The notes below the pieces were generated by a model. That model made no database searches, was not told the origin of the DNA, and was given only the letters and a program-made list of their open reading frames with translations. Below, piece after piece: positions 1 to 8,771 of a stretch of 64,000 nucleotides of DNA (within the stretch, counting starts at the first letter, position 1; each line of letters opens with the position of its first letter). A program made the position numbers and the translations under genes. The DNA comes from Bacteroidia bacterium (lineage in GTDB: Bacteria > Bacteroidota > Bacteroidia > J057). The stretch is taken from contig JAUIGE010000016.1 of the NCBI GenBank assembly GCA_030430205.1, positions 62,001 through 126,000 of the forward strand, given 5' to 3'.

Positions 1-228
1 AAAGACCGATATCATGAGCATATCATGACGGGATTGAGGCGGGTCGAGGGGATTGATCTGGCGGAAATAAAGGCGCTTTTCAATATAGATATGCAAAAAA
101 ACTTTGCATCAGAGCTGGAAGGGCTGCTTCGCAGAAAGCAGATGTGGATGCAAGGAAACCGGCTTGGCTTTGAGCCGGAGGGATGGATTATTTCGGATGA
201 GATCATCAGTCGGTTTTTCATAGATTGA
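1..228 (+). CDS. hemW: HemW-family radical SAM heme chaperone, C-terminal fragment
   Basis: The reading frame is open from base 1 and stops at 228, so this is the last 75 residues of a gene that begins outside the window. It carries the C-terminal signature of HemW (the oxygen-independent coproporphyrinogen oxidase-like family), namely H-E-H-I-M-T-G-L-R-R followed by E-G-I-D-L and then a winged-helix-like segment ending in a 'sdeIisrf' motif. In this family the radical SAM domain lies upstream and is not visible here. HemW proteins insert heme into target enzymes and, despite their frequent annotation, are not coproporphyrinogen dehydrogenases. The assignment rests on this short tail only, so subfamily certainty is moderate. 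The next gene on the same strand starts 80 bases further on. Confidence 0.75.
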   Translation, partial: KDRYHEHIMTGLRRVEGIDLAEIKALFNIDMQKNFASELEGLLRRKQMWMQGNRLGFEPEGWIISDEIISRFFID

Positions 229-307
229 AATCTAGCCGCCTGCAAACCAGCACATCTGCAAATTTTCCCTATCTTTGCGCAAATTTTGAGGAACCCATGT
301 TCCTATC

Positions 308-1465
308 ATGACTATGGCAAACGAGCAAACACTCAACCTCTCCTATCTGGTCGCAGTCGTGCGACGGTATTTCTGGTATCTGGTCCTGGTGGTCGGGCTG
401 GCAGGCCTGCTGGCAATTGTTTTCACCATGCCCAGCTTTTACCCGCCGGAATACCGCTCCAGCACCGTGATTTTCCCCACCAACCCGGAGCGCTTTGATG
501 GAGTAGGGCTTTTTGATGAAGAGCCTACCCTATACCTCTACGGCGATGGCAAATCAGTAGAAAAGCTGATTAATATCGCCACCTCCGAGGAGGTGATGCT
601 GCGGGTACTGGATTCATTGAATCTTTGGGCTGCCTATGGCATTGACCCCAATGATACAGCTTCTGCACCCAAGTACAAGGCAAACCGGATCTACAGCGAC
701 ATCATGCGTGTGGTGAAAGTAGGTGGAAATGGGGTGGAAATATCTGCGCTGGATGTGAATCCACGCCGTGCTGCTGCCATCGTCAACCTGGTGGTTTATC
801 TGACAGATAAAATCAACCGGGACATGCTCAACACCAACAAATCACGCATCCTGAGCATTTATGAGGGGAGTTTGGAGAAATTGAAAGACCAAATGGGCTT
901 TTATGCCGACAGCGCCAGCAAGGTACGTTTGCAATATTTTGTCTTTGAAAATCAGGGCCAGACAGAGATGGTGGTAGGCGAAGTGCTGAGGGCACAGTCG
1001 GATCTGGCTGCTGCCAACGCCAGGCTGAAGTCTGTCAAAAGCCGCTTTGGCGCCGCCTCCGAGAAGGCAAAAGATGCCCAAATGGAAGTCGCCATGGCTG
1101 AAGGTCGAGTCTACGCAGTCACCAAACAGTCAAGCGGCACGCCCATCAACCTGGAAACCTTTGCCTACGGCATAGACCGCATCACCGCTTTGGGAGACAT
1201 CAGCTACCGTCTCGCAAGCAAAGTGAAAGAGGTTCAAGCCAAAATAGAATATTTGAACATGATGGACACGGGCGAATTCAGCACCATCCTGATTGTAGAA
1301 GATGCCAAACCCGCCGACCGCAAATCGCGGCCTATCCGATGGATCATCCTGGCTGCCAGCATCATGATAAGTGGGCTGGTGAGCCTGATCGCTGTGGTCC
1401 TGATAGATTTTTTGACGAAAAAAGCTGATACAGAAACCCCATCAGATACAGAAACCAAATCATAG
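308..1465 (+). CDS. Wzz/GNVR-type polysaccharide chain-length determinant protein
   Basis: This 385-residue inner-membrane protein has the architecture of a polysaccharide co-polymerase. A short cytosolic N-terminus leads into a membrane segment (about residues 20-42, YFWYLVLVVGLAGLLAIVF). A long, mostly helical periplasmic region (about 45-345) with coiled-coil character follows, then a second membrane segment (about 348-372) and a short charged cytosolic tail. No Walker motifs or tyrosine-rich tail are present, so it is a Wzz-like protein without a fused kinase. Such proteins set the length of O-antigen or capsule chains together with a Wzy polymerase, but no polysaccharide genes are visible nearby, so the substrate is unknown. 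It ends 5 bases before cmk and probably shares its transcript. Confidence 0.75.
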   Translation: MTMANEQTLNLSYLVAVVRRYFWYLVLVVGLAGLLAIVFTMPSFYPPEYRSSTVIFPTNPERFDGVGLFDEEPTLYLYGDGKSVEKLINIATSEEVMLRVLDSLNLWAAYGIDPNDTASAPKYKANRIYSDIMRVVKVGGNGVEISALDVNPRRAAAIVNLVVYLTDKINRDMLNTNKSRILSIYEGSLEKLKDQMGFYADSASKVRLQYFVFENQGQTEMVVGEVLRAQSDLAAANARLKSVKSRFGAASEKAKDAQMEVAMAEGRVYAVTKQSSGTPINLETFAYGIDRITALGDISYRLASKVKEVQAKIEYLNMMDTGEFSTILIVEDAKPADRKSRPIRWIILAASIMISGLVSLIAVVLIDFLTKKADTETPSDTETKS

Positions 1466-1470
1466 CCCCC

Positions 1471-2154
1471 TTGGGAAAGATTAATATTGCAATAGACGGA
1501 TTTGCCGGTTGCGGCAAAAGTACGACCGCCAAAGAGGTGGCGCGCCGATTTGGCTACCTATATATAGATACCGGCGCGATGTACCGGGCAGTGACCCTTC
1601 ACTTCCTGAAAGAGCAAATTCCTTTTGAAAAGGATACAGAGGCATTGACAAAGTCCCTCCAAAAGCTCGAAATCGACTTTGTCAATGGACAAGCCAATGG
1701 CAAGAGGACTGTGACCCTCAACGGTCAGGCCGTCGAAAAGGAGATTCGTTCTCCTGAAGTGAATGCGGCTGTGAGCCCTGTGGCGACGCTGGTCTCTGTC
1801 CGCCATGCCCTCGTGGCCCAACAGCAACGCATGGCCTTGCGTAAAGGCGTAGTGATGGATGGCCGTGACATCGGCACGGTGGTGCTGCCGGACGCAGAGT
1901 TGAAAGTCTTTATGACTGCCAATATGGACATCAGGGCAGAGAGGAGGCTGGCAGAAATGCAGCGAAAAGGCATGACAGCTACGCTGGAAGAGGTAAAAGA
2001 AAACCTGATTTTGCGGGACAAAATAGATTCTACCCGCGCTGAAGGGCCTTTGAGAAAGGCCTATGATGCCATCGAAATTGATACGAGCTACCTGAAAATC
2101 GAAGATCAAATTGAAATAGTAGTAGATTTAGCAAAGAAATTGATATCAGCCTAA
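1471..2154 (+). CDS. cmk: (d)CMP kinase
   Basis: This 227-residue protein has the full cytidylate kinase layout: a P-loop at residues 10-18 (G-F-A-G-C-G-K-S-T), the D-T-G-A-M-Y-R nucleoside-binding motif shortly after, the conserved G-R-D-I-G-T motif in the middle, and an R-A-E-R-R lid region. Cytidylate kinase phosphorylates CMP and dCMP in the cytosol to feed pyrimidine nucleotide pools. Length is normal for the family. The start is TTG at 1471, because the P-loop sits only 9 residues in and no ATG or GTG fits. ispH follows 42 bases downstream, an arrangement often seen in Bacteroidota. Confidence 0.95.
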   Translation: MGKINIAIDGFAGCGKSTTAKEVARRFGYLYIDTGAMYRAVTLHFLKEQIPFEKDTEALTKSLQKLEIDFVNGQANGKRTVTLNGQAVEKEIRSPEVNAAVSPVATLVSVRHALVAQQQRMALRKGVVMDGRDIGTVVLPDAELKVFMTANMDIRAERRLAEMQRKGMTATLEEVKENLILRDKIDSTRAEGPLRKAYDAIEIDTSYLKIEDQIEIVVDLAKKLISA

Positions 2155-2196
2155 CCCATCAGTTTTCCTTTTTCATATTTTTAAACAAAGGCATGT

Positions 2197-3042
2197 ATGT
2201 TGGTAGAAATTGATAAAAATTCAGGCTTTTGCTTCGGCGTAGTATATGCGATCGAGATGGCAGAAGATTTTCTGGATGAAAACGGAAGTTTGTATTGTTT
2301 GGGTGATATCGTTCACAACGATAAGGAGGTGAACCGCCTCCAGGCCAAAGGCCTGCAAATCATTGACCACGAGCAGCTCAAAGAGCTGCATGATGCCACG
2401 GTCCTCATCCGTGCGCATGGCGAGCCGCCCGAGACCTATCGCATCGCGATGGAAAACAACCTGGAGCTCGTAGACGCCTCCTGTCCCGTAGTTCTCAAAC
2501 TACAAAACCGTGTCCGCAACGCATACGATGAAGATCGCCAGATCGTCATCCTCGGCAAAAAAGGCCATGCCGAAGTCAACGGCCTCATCGGCCAGACTCA
2601 GCAGGACGCCATCGTCATCACCACCGAAGAAGATGTCGAAAAACTGGAGCTCGACAAGCCCATTTCACTCTTTAGCCAGACCACCAAAAGCACCCAGCTT
2701 TTGTACCGCATCAAAGAGCGCTTCGAAGAAAAAGGCGTCGACTTCAAATTCAACGACACGATCTGCCGTCAGGTGAGCAACCGCGAGCCCGAGCTCCGCA
2801 AATTTTCCGAACGCCATGATGTGATCGTTTTTGTCTCCGGCAAAAAAAGCTCCAATGGCAAAGCCCTTTACGGCACCTGCAAGGAAGTCAACCCTCATAG
2901 CTACTTCATTTCCAGCAAGGAAGAACTCGACCAGAGCTGGTTTGCAGGCATGAATTCCGTAGGAATCTGCGGGGCGACATCGACGCCCATGTGGCTGATG
3001 GAGGAGATCGCGGGAGCGATCGGGGAAGTGGCCGTGGTGTAG
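2197..3042 (+). CDS. ispH: 4-hydroxy-3-methylbut-2-enyl diphosphate reductase
   Basis: IspH (LytB) performs the last step of the methylerythritol phosphate pathway, reducing HMBPP to IPP and DMAPP with a 4Fe-4S cluster. The three cluster cysteines are visible: C12 in F-C-F-G-V, C96 in D-A-S-C-P-V-V, and C190 in N-D-T-I-C. The substrate-binding histidines H40, H74 and H124, and the acidic residue after H124 (K-G-H-A-E), are in place. At 281 residues it has typical length and looks fully functional. Its presence implies that isoprenoids are made by the MEP route. It is co-directional with cmk, and a T-rich tract follows the stop codon. Confidence 0.95.
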   Translation: MLVEIDKNSGFCFGVVYAIEMAEDFLDENGSLYCLGDIVHNDKEVNRLQAKGLQIIDHEQLKELHDATVLIRAHGEPPETYRIAMENNLELVDASCPVVLKLQNRVRNAYDEDRQIVILGKKGHAEVNGLIGQTQQDAIVITTEEDVEKLELDKPISLFSQTTKSTQLLYRIKERFEEKGVDFKFNDTICRQVSNREPELRKFSERHDVIVFVSGKKSSNGKALYGTCKEVNPHSYFISSKEELDQSWFAGMNSVGICGATSTPMWLMEEIAGAIGEVAVV

Positions 3043-3074
3043 GAGAAACCTATTTTTTTTAATAACTTGAAGCT

Positions 3075-3653
3075 ATGACAGCTTTTACCATCCATATACC
3101 GCAATCATGGAGAATGACAGATGAGATGCTGTATGACTTCTGTATCGCGAACCGGGATAAAGTGGTTGAGCGTGATGCTAACAGACAGATTATCATTATG
3201 GCACCTGTAGGCGGTTTATCAAGCTATTACAATGGAGAATTAACCACTGATCTGGTTTTATGGAATAGAAAGAATCAATTAGGAATCACATTTGACTCTT
3301 CAGGCGGTTTTTTTCTCCCTGACGGATCTATGAGGTCTCCTGATGCAGCCTGGATTTCAAATGAAAAATGGGAAAAACTGTCCGAAGTTGAAAGGACAAA
3401 ATTCCCTCCCTTATGCCCTGATTTTGTAATTGAGCTAAGGTCGAAAACAGATCGATTGGGCGAATTGCAATCCAAAATGGAAGAATGGATGGCAAATGGT
3501 TGTCAGTTAGCATGGTTGATTGATCCTGCAAACGAGCAGGTCTTTGTTTTTCGAAAAGGGAAGAAGGTGGAGCAAGTTTCAGGTTTTGATCGCTTACTTT
3601 CCGGAGAAGAGGTTTTGCGTGGCTTTGAACTGGATTTGAGGAGGTATCGGTAA
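3075..3653 (+). CDS. Uma2-family (DUF820) putative restriction-endonuclease-fold protein
   Basis: This 192-residue protein matches the Uma2 family, which has a PD-(D/E)XK restriction-endonuclease-like fold. Visible motifs are S-P-D-A-A-W near the middle, P-D-F-V-I-E-L-R-S about 25 residues later, and K-M-x-E-W near residue 135 followed by A-W-L-I-D-P. The D...E-x-(R/K) arrangement supports an intact metal-binding site. Uma2 proteins are very abundant in cyanobacteria and scattered in Bacteroidota; their biological role and targets are not established. The gene is more AT-rich than cmk/ispH and lies next to an antitoxin-like small gene, suggesting a small accessory patch. Confidence 0.8.
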   Translation: MTAFTIHIPQSWRMTDEMLYDFCIANRDKVVERDANRQIIIMAPVGGLSSYYNGELTTDLVLWNRKNQLGITFDSSGGFFLPDGSMRSPDAAWISNEKWEKLSEVERTKFPPLCPDFVIELRSKTDRLGELQSKMEEWMANGCQLAWLIDPANEQVFVFRKGKKVEQVSGFDRLLSGEEVLRGFELDLRRYR

Positions 3654-3905
3654 GTCAGAAATATGTGAAAAAAGCCCCTCTGAAATCACACGGAACTACG
3701 CCCAATTGGAATTGGAAATTCCATTTCCTCCTATTACAAAATAAGCCGTGCCGCCAGGCACAAAAACCCAATGGTGGGAGGCATTTCCGAATGCCGACCA
3801 ATCATTTAGCTCTTTATCAAATTCCTTTTTATTCCGTATCTTAGAGATATAAATGGGAAACATTTTGGAGCCTATATTCCTTGTACAAATTAGAATTTAA
3901 AGTTT

Positions 3906-4121
3906 ATGTTGACTATAGAACGGACAGATCAGGAAATAATCATACGCCTTCCTTTAGATTTAGAGGTGATGGATATCCAACGCATGCTGGACTATTTATC
4001 CTATAAAAAAGCGATTAAAGATAGCCAAGCTAAGCAGGAACAAATAGACCAATTGGCGAAAGATGCCCAAAAAGGTTGGTGGGAAAAGAATAAAGGAAGG
4101 TTTCCAGGATTAGTTGATTGA
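3906..4121 (+). CDS. Small antitoxin-like protein of unknown function
   Basis: This is a 71-residue, highly charged protein. It has a short beta-like start (E-I-I-I-R-L-P) and then a helical, Lys/Gln-rich segment with a leucine-tyrosine core (M-L-D-Y-L-S-Y-K), ending in a W-W-E-K-N-K-G-R-F tail. The pattern recalls the short orphan antitoxin-like proteins common in Bacteroidota and cyanobacteria, but I cannot name a family securely. No toxin gene lies directly downstream: the next gene is convergent and its 3' end overlaps this one by 92 bases. The 250 bases upstream hold no gene. They include an imperfect palindrome near 3705-3730, and much of the stretch is AT-rich. Confidence 0.55.
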   Translation: MLTIERTDQEIIIRLPLDLEVMDIQRMLDYLSYKKAIKDSQAKQEQIDQLAKDAQKGWWEKNKGRFPGLVD

Positions 4122-4878
4122 AAAGCCCTTTTTGATGAAAATACTGCCCATCTTCTGCCTTTGAGAGATAAAGGATGACGTAGGGATAATTTTCAAAAGC
4201 AGGACGACCGTAGTGGTCATATGCAATAAACTCAATGGTATCAAGCTGGAGATCATTAAAAACGGGCTGGATGACCTGGTAGGTAGCTCTGAAAGCCCGG
4301 TCCATCACAACACTTGTATGTTTTATGATTTCATTGGTTAAAGAATCGATTGTGTAAAAACTGTTATTTTCATTTGGGTCAAATTCATTGACAGAAATCT
4401 TTTTGCCAATAAAAGCGAACAGATTTTTCTCTATATCCTCCTCATAAAATTTTCTTTTCCCCTTCTTAAAAAAGCCAGTTTTCCGCGTTTCAATCAGGAT
4501 AAGGCCATTTGCGGCACGACTCCCCAATAAGGCGACAGCTCTTGCATCATCTTTCGGAAAAACCTGAATATTGGCAATGTTTTTAACCTGATACGCATTG
4601 AGTTCATCCATGCTTATCCGCCTCCCATCAAGCGAAATCGCTGTCATGGGGTTGGGAGTGAAAGAAGAAAAGGAGGGTGGCATGCCTCTGTGCTGGGTCG
4701 TATCCCAGATGTAGGAGGGCATGACATCGGTCGTTGAGTCGGGTAGGTAACCGATTTCATATCGGATGATGGAATCCACGAGTACTCTCAAATCAGAGAA
4801 GGTCTCGGTTTGCTGGGCAATGGATGCATGCATAATGATCCATGCAAGAGGGAACAGAATGAGTTTCTTGGGGGTCAT
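4030..4878 (-). CDS. Secreted protein with TonB-plug-like segment
   Basis: This 282-residue protein (ATG at 4878) begins with a signal peptide, M-T-P-K-K-L-I-L-F followed by a hydrophobic core and A-S-I-A-Q. An in-frame ATG seven codons upstream would put hydrophobic residues before the basic n-region, so I prefer the internal start. About 80-115 residues in, the sequence runs D-D-A-R-A-V-A-L-L-G-S-R-A-A-N-G-L-I-L-I and then E-T-R-K. This closely matches the end of the plug domain in SusC/TonB-dependent receptors (typically D-A-S-A-x-A-L-Y-G-S-R-G-A-N-G-V-I). No beta-barrel follows. It may be a stand-alone plug-like accessory or signalling protein. Its C-terminal coding region overlaps the convergent small gene by 92 bases. 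Confidence 0.65.
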   Translation of the reverse strand: MTPKKLILFPLAWIIMHASIAQQTETFSDLRVLVDSIIRYEIGYLPDSTTDVMPSYIWDTTQHRGMPPSFSSFTPNPMTAISLDGRRISMDELNAYQVKNIANIQVFPKDDARAVALLGSRAANGLILIETRKTGFFKKGKRKFYEEDIEKNLFAFIGKKISVNEFDPNENNSFYTIDSLTNEIIKHTSVVMDRAFRATYQVIQPVFNDLQLDTIEFIAYDHYGRPAFENYPYVILYLSKAEDGQYFHQKGLFNQLILETFLYSFPTNLFGHLSPIGLFVPA

Positions 4879-5052
4879 AACAACAACCGAAATATACATA
4901 TATTTTATCGCAATTCATGAGGAAGACTCCCCCCCCTAATTCATTGATTAGGAGTCTTTTAAAATTATAAAATAATTTTCTCCTAACTTGCCATTTCAAT
5001 TAGATTTACGCCTATCTTACGCGGCTTTTTTAAACCCCTTTTATACAAACGA

Positions 5053-6114
5053 ATGAACATTAGAGATTCTGTCCTAAGTTCGGAAAACAAGGTGTCCAAG
5101 GACACCTTAAAACTAAGCGCCTACGTCAAAGACAGCAGCCATCCGCTCATCGATCGGCTGGAATCATTTGAAGACATCATGAGTCTTGAGATCGGCGATA
5201 CCAGCATGAGCCGGTCCCGAAGTTTGGAGCGGGACTATGACCTCCGTCAGGTATACCTGAAGTTTGAGGGAGATAATCCCACCGGCACCCAAAAGGACCG
5301 CATCGGCTTCGCCCAGGTCTACGACGCCCTGCGTCGTGGCTATGACACCCTGAGTCTTGCCACCTGTGGCAACTATGGCGCCTCGGTAGCCCTGGCTACC
5401 AACCTGGCGGGCCTGAAATGCAACATTTACATTCCCAAAAACTACCATACAGAAAGATTGGGAGAGATGGAAAAGCTGGGAGCGAACATCTTTCGTCTGG
5501 GAGATTCCTACGAAGAAGCGGTCATGAAAAGCAGCGAAGCCGCTGTGGAAAACGAATGGTACGACGCCAATCCCGGAGGCGAAAATACCAGCCTGCAGAT
5601 CACCTCTTACAGCCAGATTGCCTACGAAATTTATGACCAGCTGAGAGACGCGCCAAAGTTCTGCGCCGTGCCTGTCTCCAATGGGACCCTGCTCGCAGGG
5701 ATTTACAGGGGCTTTGTGTCGCTGCACAAAAGAGGCAAAACATCGCGCATTCCCCGCTTTATCGCGGGTTCTTCGGTATTCAAGAATCCGATCGTCTATT
5801 CCTACAACAAAAAACTGGAGAAATGTGTCGACCTGAATCCTGCGATGATCAAGGAGACAAAAATCAATGAACCGCTTATCAACTGGCACAGCTTCGATGG
5901 AGAAGAAGCGCTCTACGCTCTCCAGCAATCCAATGGATTGGCATACAATATCAGCGATCAGAAAATGAAGAAAATGGCGGCTTATCTCGCCAAACGGGAA
6001 TCCATGAAGGTGCTTCCGGCCTCTACGGCGGGACTTTTGGGGCTTTTGGCTTGTCATGAGGCTGAGCCTCTGGAGCCGGATCGCTTTGTCGTGATCCTTA
6101 CGTCTAAAAATTGA
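5053..6114 (+). CDS. Threonine-synthase-like PLP-dependent enzyme (fold type II)
   Basis: This 353-residue protein belongs to the tryptophan synthase beta/threonine synthase superfamily. The PLP lysine is K81 in N-P-T-G-T-Q-K-D-R, the substrate/phosphate loop is T-C-G-N-Y-G-A-S (104-111), and the PLP-ring contact appears as the late P-A-S-T-A-G segment. It would act in the cytosol on a serine-, homoserine-phosphate- or threonine-like amino acid. It is not next to homoserine kinase or aspartokinase. Instead it opens a five-gene run with DUF1611, MurL-like, creatininase and epimerase genes, so it may make or degrade a specialised amino acid in that pathway rather than ordinary threonine. A spacer of 67 bases separates it from the next gene. 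Confidence 0.8.
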   Translation: MNIRDSVLSSENKVSKDTLKLSAYVKDSSHPLIDRLESFEDIMSLEIGDTSMSRSRSLERDYDLRQVYLKFEGDNPTGTQKDRIGFAQVYDALRRGYDTLSLATCGNYGASVALATNLAGLKCNIYIPKNYHTERLGEMEKLGANIFRLGDSYEEAVMKSSEAAVENEWYDANPGGENTSLQITSYSQIAYEIYDQLRDAPKFCAVPVSNGTLLAGIYRGFVSLHKRGKTSRIPRFIAGSSVFKNPIVYSYNKKLEKCVDLNPAMIKETKINEPLINWHSFDGEEALYALQQSNGLAYNISDQKMKKMAAYLAKRESMKVLPASTAGLLGLLACHEAEPLEPDRFVVILTSKN

Positions 6115-6181
6115 TGTGATGAAAGGTCATCCGATTTGTAAATTGTCAATCGCCTTCTGTAAAAAATAAAAGCGAAGAATT

Positions 6182-7255
6182 ATGAAAAAAATACTCGACG
6201 GCAATGCCCTGGTTTATTGTCAGGACGCCTTCAATACGCCCAACGGAAAAACGGCCCATGGCCTGGTACGGTTCACACACAGATACAATGTGCTCGGCGT
6301 TTTAGATTCAACTTATGCGGGGCAGGATAGCGGAATGGTACTGGATGGAAAAGCCAATGGCATTCCGATATATGCCACTTTTGAAGAGGCTATGACCTCT
6401 TTTGCAGCACAGGACATCGACCTGTCCTACTTTGTGATCGGCCTCGCGCCTGACGGCGGCAGGCTGCCGGCTCCCGCCAAAGCTGTCGTGCGCAAGGCGC
6501 TCGAAAACGGCCTGCATGTAGACTCCGGTCTGCACGACTTCCTTTCCAAAGATCCGGAAATCCTCGCTTTGGCACATGCCAAAAACCTCCAGATCAGAGA
6601 CGTCAGGATGACGCCTGACAGGGACAAACTGCATTTTTTCACAGGAGACATAGAGCAGGTAAAATGCCTCAAACTGGCTGTATTGGGCACAGACTCCGCC
6701 ATCGGCAAGCGCACCACTTCCTGGCTGATCGTGCATGGGCTGGAAGCGAAAGGCAAAAAAGCACAGATGGTCGGCACAGGCCAGACCGCCTGGATGCAGG
6801 GCGCCAAGTACTCCATGATCATGGACAGCTGCATCAATGATTTTGTCTCGGGAGAGATCGAGCATGCGGTCGTCAGCGCCTGGAAAAACGAGCAGCCCGA
6901 TGTCATCGTCATCGAAGGGCAAGGCAGCCTGATGAATCCCGCCTATCCGGGCGGTTTTGAGATTCTGGCCGCCGGGCGGCCTGACTACGTCATCCTGCAA
7001 CATGCCCCCAAAAGGGTAGAATACGACGGCTTTCCCGGATACATACTCCATGATCTGGAAACCCAGATCAACGCTATCAAAGTCATTTCAGGCAAAGAAG
7101 TCATCGCTATCACCCTCAATCATGAGGAGATGACAGAAGATGAAATCCTGCCCGCATGTGAAAAAATAACCGCAGAGACAGGACTTCCCTGTTTTGATGT
7201 CCTGGCCCATGGGGCGGATGGATTGGTTAATCTCCTTATTCAAAAACTGCTATAA
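6182..7255 (+). CDS. DUF1611-family protein (DgcN-like)
   Basis: This 357-residue protein is a DUF1611 member with an N-terminal Rossmann-like region and a C-terminal P-loop-like region. The second part has V-L-G-T-D-S-A-I-G-K-R-T-T at about residues 175-187 and the family's I-E-G-Q-G-S-L-M-N-P-A-Y-P-G motif at about 245-258. Some DUF1611 proteins (DgcN) have been described as N-acetylating D-glutamate in a catabolic route whose second enzyme, DgcA, is an enolase-superfamily racemase. A suitable enolase-superfamily gene is present three genes downstream here. Whether this member uses D-glutamate or another D-amino acid or peptide is inference. Its TAA stop overlaps the next ATG by one base, so the pair is translationally coupled. 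Confidence 0.8.
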   Translation: MKKILDGNALVYCQDAFNTPNGKTAHGLVRFTHRYNVLGVLDSTYAGQDSGMVLDGKANGIPIYATFEEAMTSFAAQDIDLSYFVIGLAPDGGRLPAPAKAVVRKALENGLHVDSGLHDFLSKDPEILALAHAKNLQIRDVRMTPDRDKLHFFTGDIEQVKCLKLAVLGTDSAIGKRTTSWLIVHGLEAKGKKAQMVGTGQTAWMQGAKYSMIMDSCINDFVSGEIEHAVVSAWKNEQPDVIVIEGQGSLMNPAYPGGFEILAAGRPDYVILQHAPKRVEYDGFPGYILHDLETQINAIKVISGKEVIAITLNHEEMTEDEILPACEKITAETGLPCFDVLAHGADGLVNLLIQKLL

Positions 7256-8763
7256 TGGGCGTTTCGCTAGAAGATTTTGTTGTTTTTCATAGCCTGCGGG
7301 TTCATGAAATTTCGGTACAGCCGAAACAGGTAAAAGCAAGCTACAGCTTGCACAAGAAGGATGGAGAGATCGTGAGCAGCGAGCTCATCTACTCTTATGA
7401 AGAAGCTGTTTTTCAGCCCAAAAGCTGGGAAAGTATGAACATGGCTTCCATGATGGTGGCGCAGGTCGCGATGAATTATGGGCTTTTCTGCGAAAAAATC
7501 ATTTTCGAAGGGCTGTATGAGCCGGTAGATCAGCGCTTTATCATGGACATGACGGAGAATACAAGCCGCGAAATTTATGTCCATAAACTGCTCAATCCGA
7601 CGGAATTTTTGATCCCGCCCTTTAACCAACTGCAAACGGAAAGGAAGAAACGCTTCACTTTTGCGCAGATTGAGTTTGAGACAGAAAGCTTTAAGCATCT
7701 TCAAAAGTCAGCAGTTGTTTCTACCCCTGATGAAGACAAATACGCGATCCTGAGCAGCGGCGGCAAAGACAGTTTGCTGAGCTACGGATTGCTGAATGAG
7801 CATTTTGAGGCGCATCCCATCTATGTCAATGAATCCGGCAGACATTGGTTTACGGCTTACAATGCCTACCATTATTTCAAGGAAAAAGAACCGCTGACGG
7901 GCAAAGTTTGGTGCAATAGCGACCGGGTGTTCAACTGGATGGTGAAGCACATGTCTTTCATCAAGCCCAATTTTCAGAACATCCGTTCCGATCAATACCC
8001 CATCCGTCTGTGGACGGTGAGCGTCTTTCTCTGGGGGGTGCTCCCGCTTGCCCGCAAGCGCAATATCAAAAACATCATCATCGGCAATGAGTACGATACT
8101 TCGCTGAAGCTTCAGCATGACGGCATCCGGCATTATGCGGGTCTTTATGACCAAAGCAAATATTTTGACAATGCCCACAGCCGCTATTACCAGAAGAAAG
8201 CCTGGGGCGTGTTGCAGTTTTCGCTTTTGCGTTCGCTGTCTGAATTGTTGATTCTGAAGATTTTGGTGAAAAGGTATCCCGAGCTGCAGGCGCAGCAGGT
8301 GTCCTGTCACGCCAGCCACAAAGAAGGCGAGCGCATGCTCCCTTGCGGCAATTGCGAGAAGTGCCGACGCATCGTCGGCATGCTCAAGGCACTCGACGAG
8401 GATCCCGGGAGATGCGGCTACACAGCCGAGCAGATACAGCAATGCCTCAAGGCATTGGAGACCAAAAAAGTCAAGCAATTGGGCTCTGACGCCCAGCAGC
8501 TCTATTATATGCTCAGCCAAAAAGGGCTGATCACGGTCGGACCGGAAAACCGCAAAATGCTCAAAGAAAACAAAGAGATTTTGGGTCAAAGGTTTGATGC
8601 AGAAAAAAGCAATATGGAAGATTTGCCAATGTACATCCGCAAGCCTTTAATGGATATTTATGCGCAATACTCACATGGCGCTTTCAACCTGAGTTTTCGG
8701 GAATGGTTGCCCTATGAGTTGAGTCAGGACGATTTTCAACTTCCTTATGTGTTAAACAAGTAA
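7255..8763 (+). CDS. PP-loop protein resembling MurL peptidyl-glutamate epimerase
   Basis: This 502-residue protein contains an ATP-pyrophosphatase (PP-loop) signature, S-S-G-G-K-D-S at residues 167-173. It also has G-N-E-Y-D-T-S (277-283), F-S-L-L-R-S-L-S-E-L (322-331), a cysteine at 351 and a C-x2-C-x2-C cluster (C364, C367, C370). In order and spacing these recall MurL, the ATP-dependent enzyme of Xanthomonas that epimerises the terminal L-Glu of UDP-MurNAc-L-Ala-L-Glu. I match this from memory, not by alignment. The N-terminal 150 residues are a separate beta-rich region. Adjacent epimerase and D-glutamate-related genes fit a glutamyl-epimerising role. No MurD2-type ligase is visible here, so the substrate may differ from that of Xanthomonas MurL. 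Confidence 0.65.
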   Translation: MGVSLEDFVVFHSLRVHEISVQPKQVKASYSLHKKDGEIVSSELIYSYEEAVFQPKSWESMNMASMMVAQVAMNYGLFCEKIIFEGLYEPVDQRFIMDMTENTSREIYVHKLLNPTEFLIPPFNQLQTERKKRFTFAQIEFETESFKHLQKSAVVSTPDEDKYAILSSGGKDSLLSYGLLNEHFEAHPIYVNESGRHWFTAYNAYHYFKEKEPLTGKVWCNSDRVFNWMVKHMSFIKPNFQNIRSDQYPIRLWTVSVFLWGVLPLARKRNIKNIIIGNEYDTSLKLQHDGIRHYAGLYDQSKYFDNAHSRYYQKKAWGVLQFSLLRSLSELLILKILVKRYPELQAQQVSCHASHKEGERMLPCGNCEKCRRIVGMLKALDEDPGRCGYTAEQIQQCLKALETKKVKQLGSDAQQLYYMLSQKGLITVGPENRKMLKENKEILGQRFDAEKSNMEDLPMYIRKPLMDIYAQYSHGAFNLSFREWLPYELSQDDFQLPYVLNK

Positions 8764-8771
8764 AAAATACA

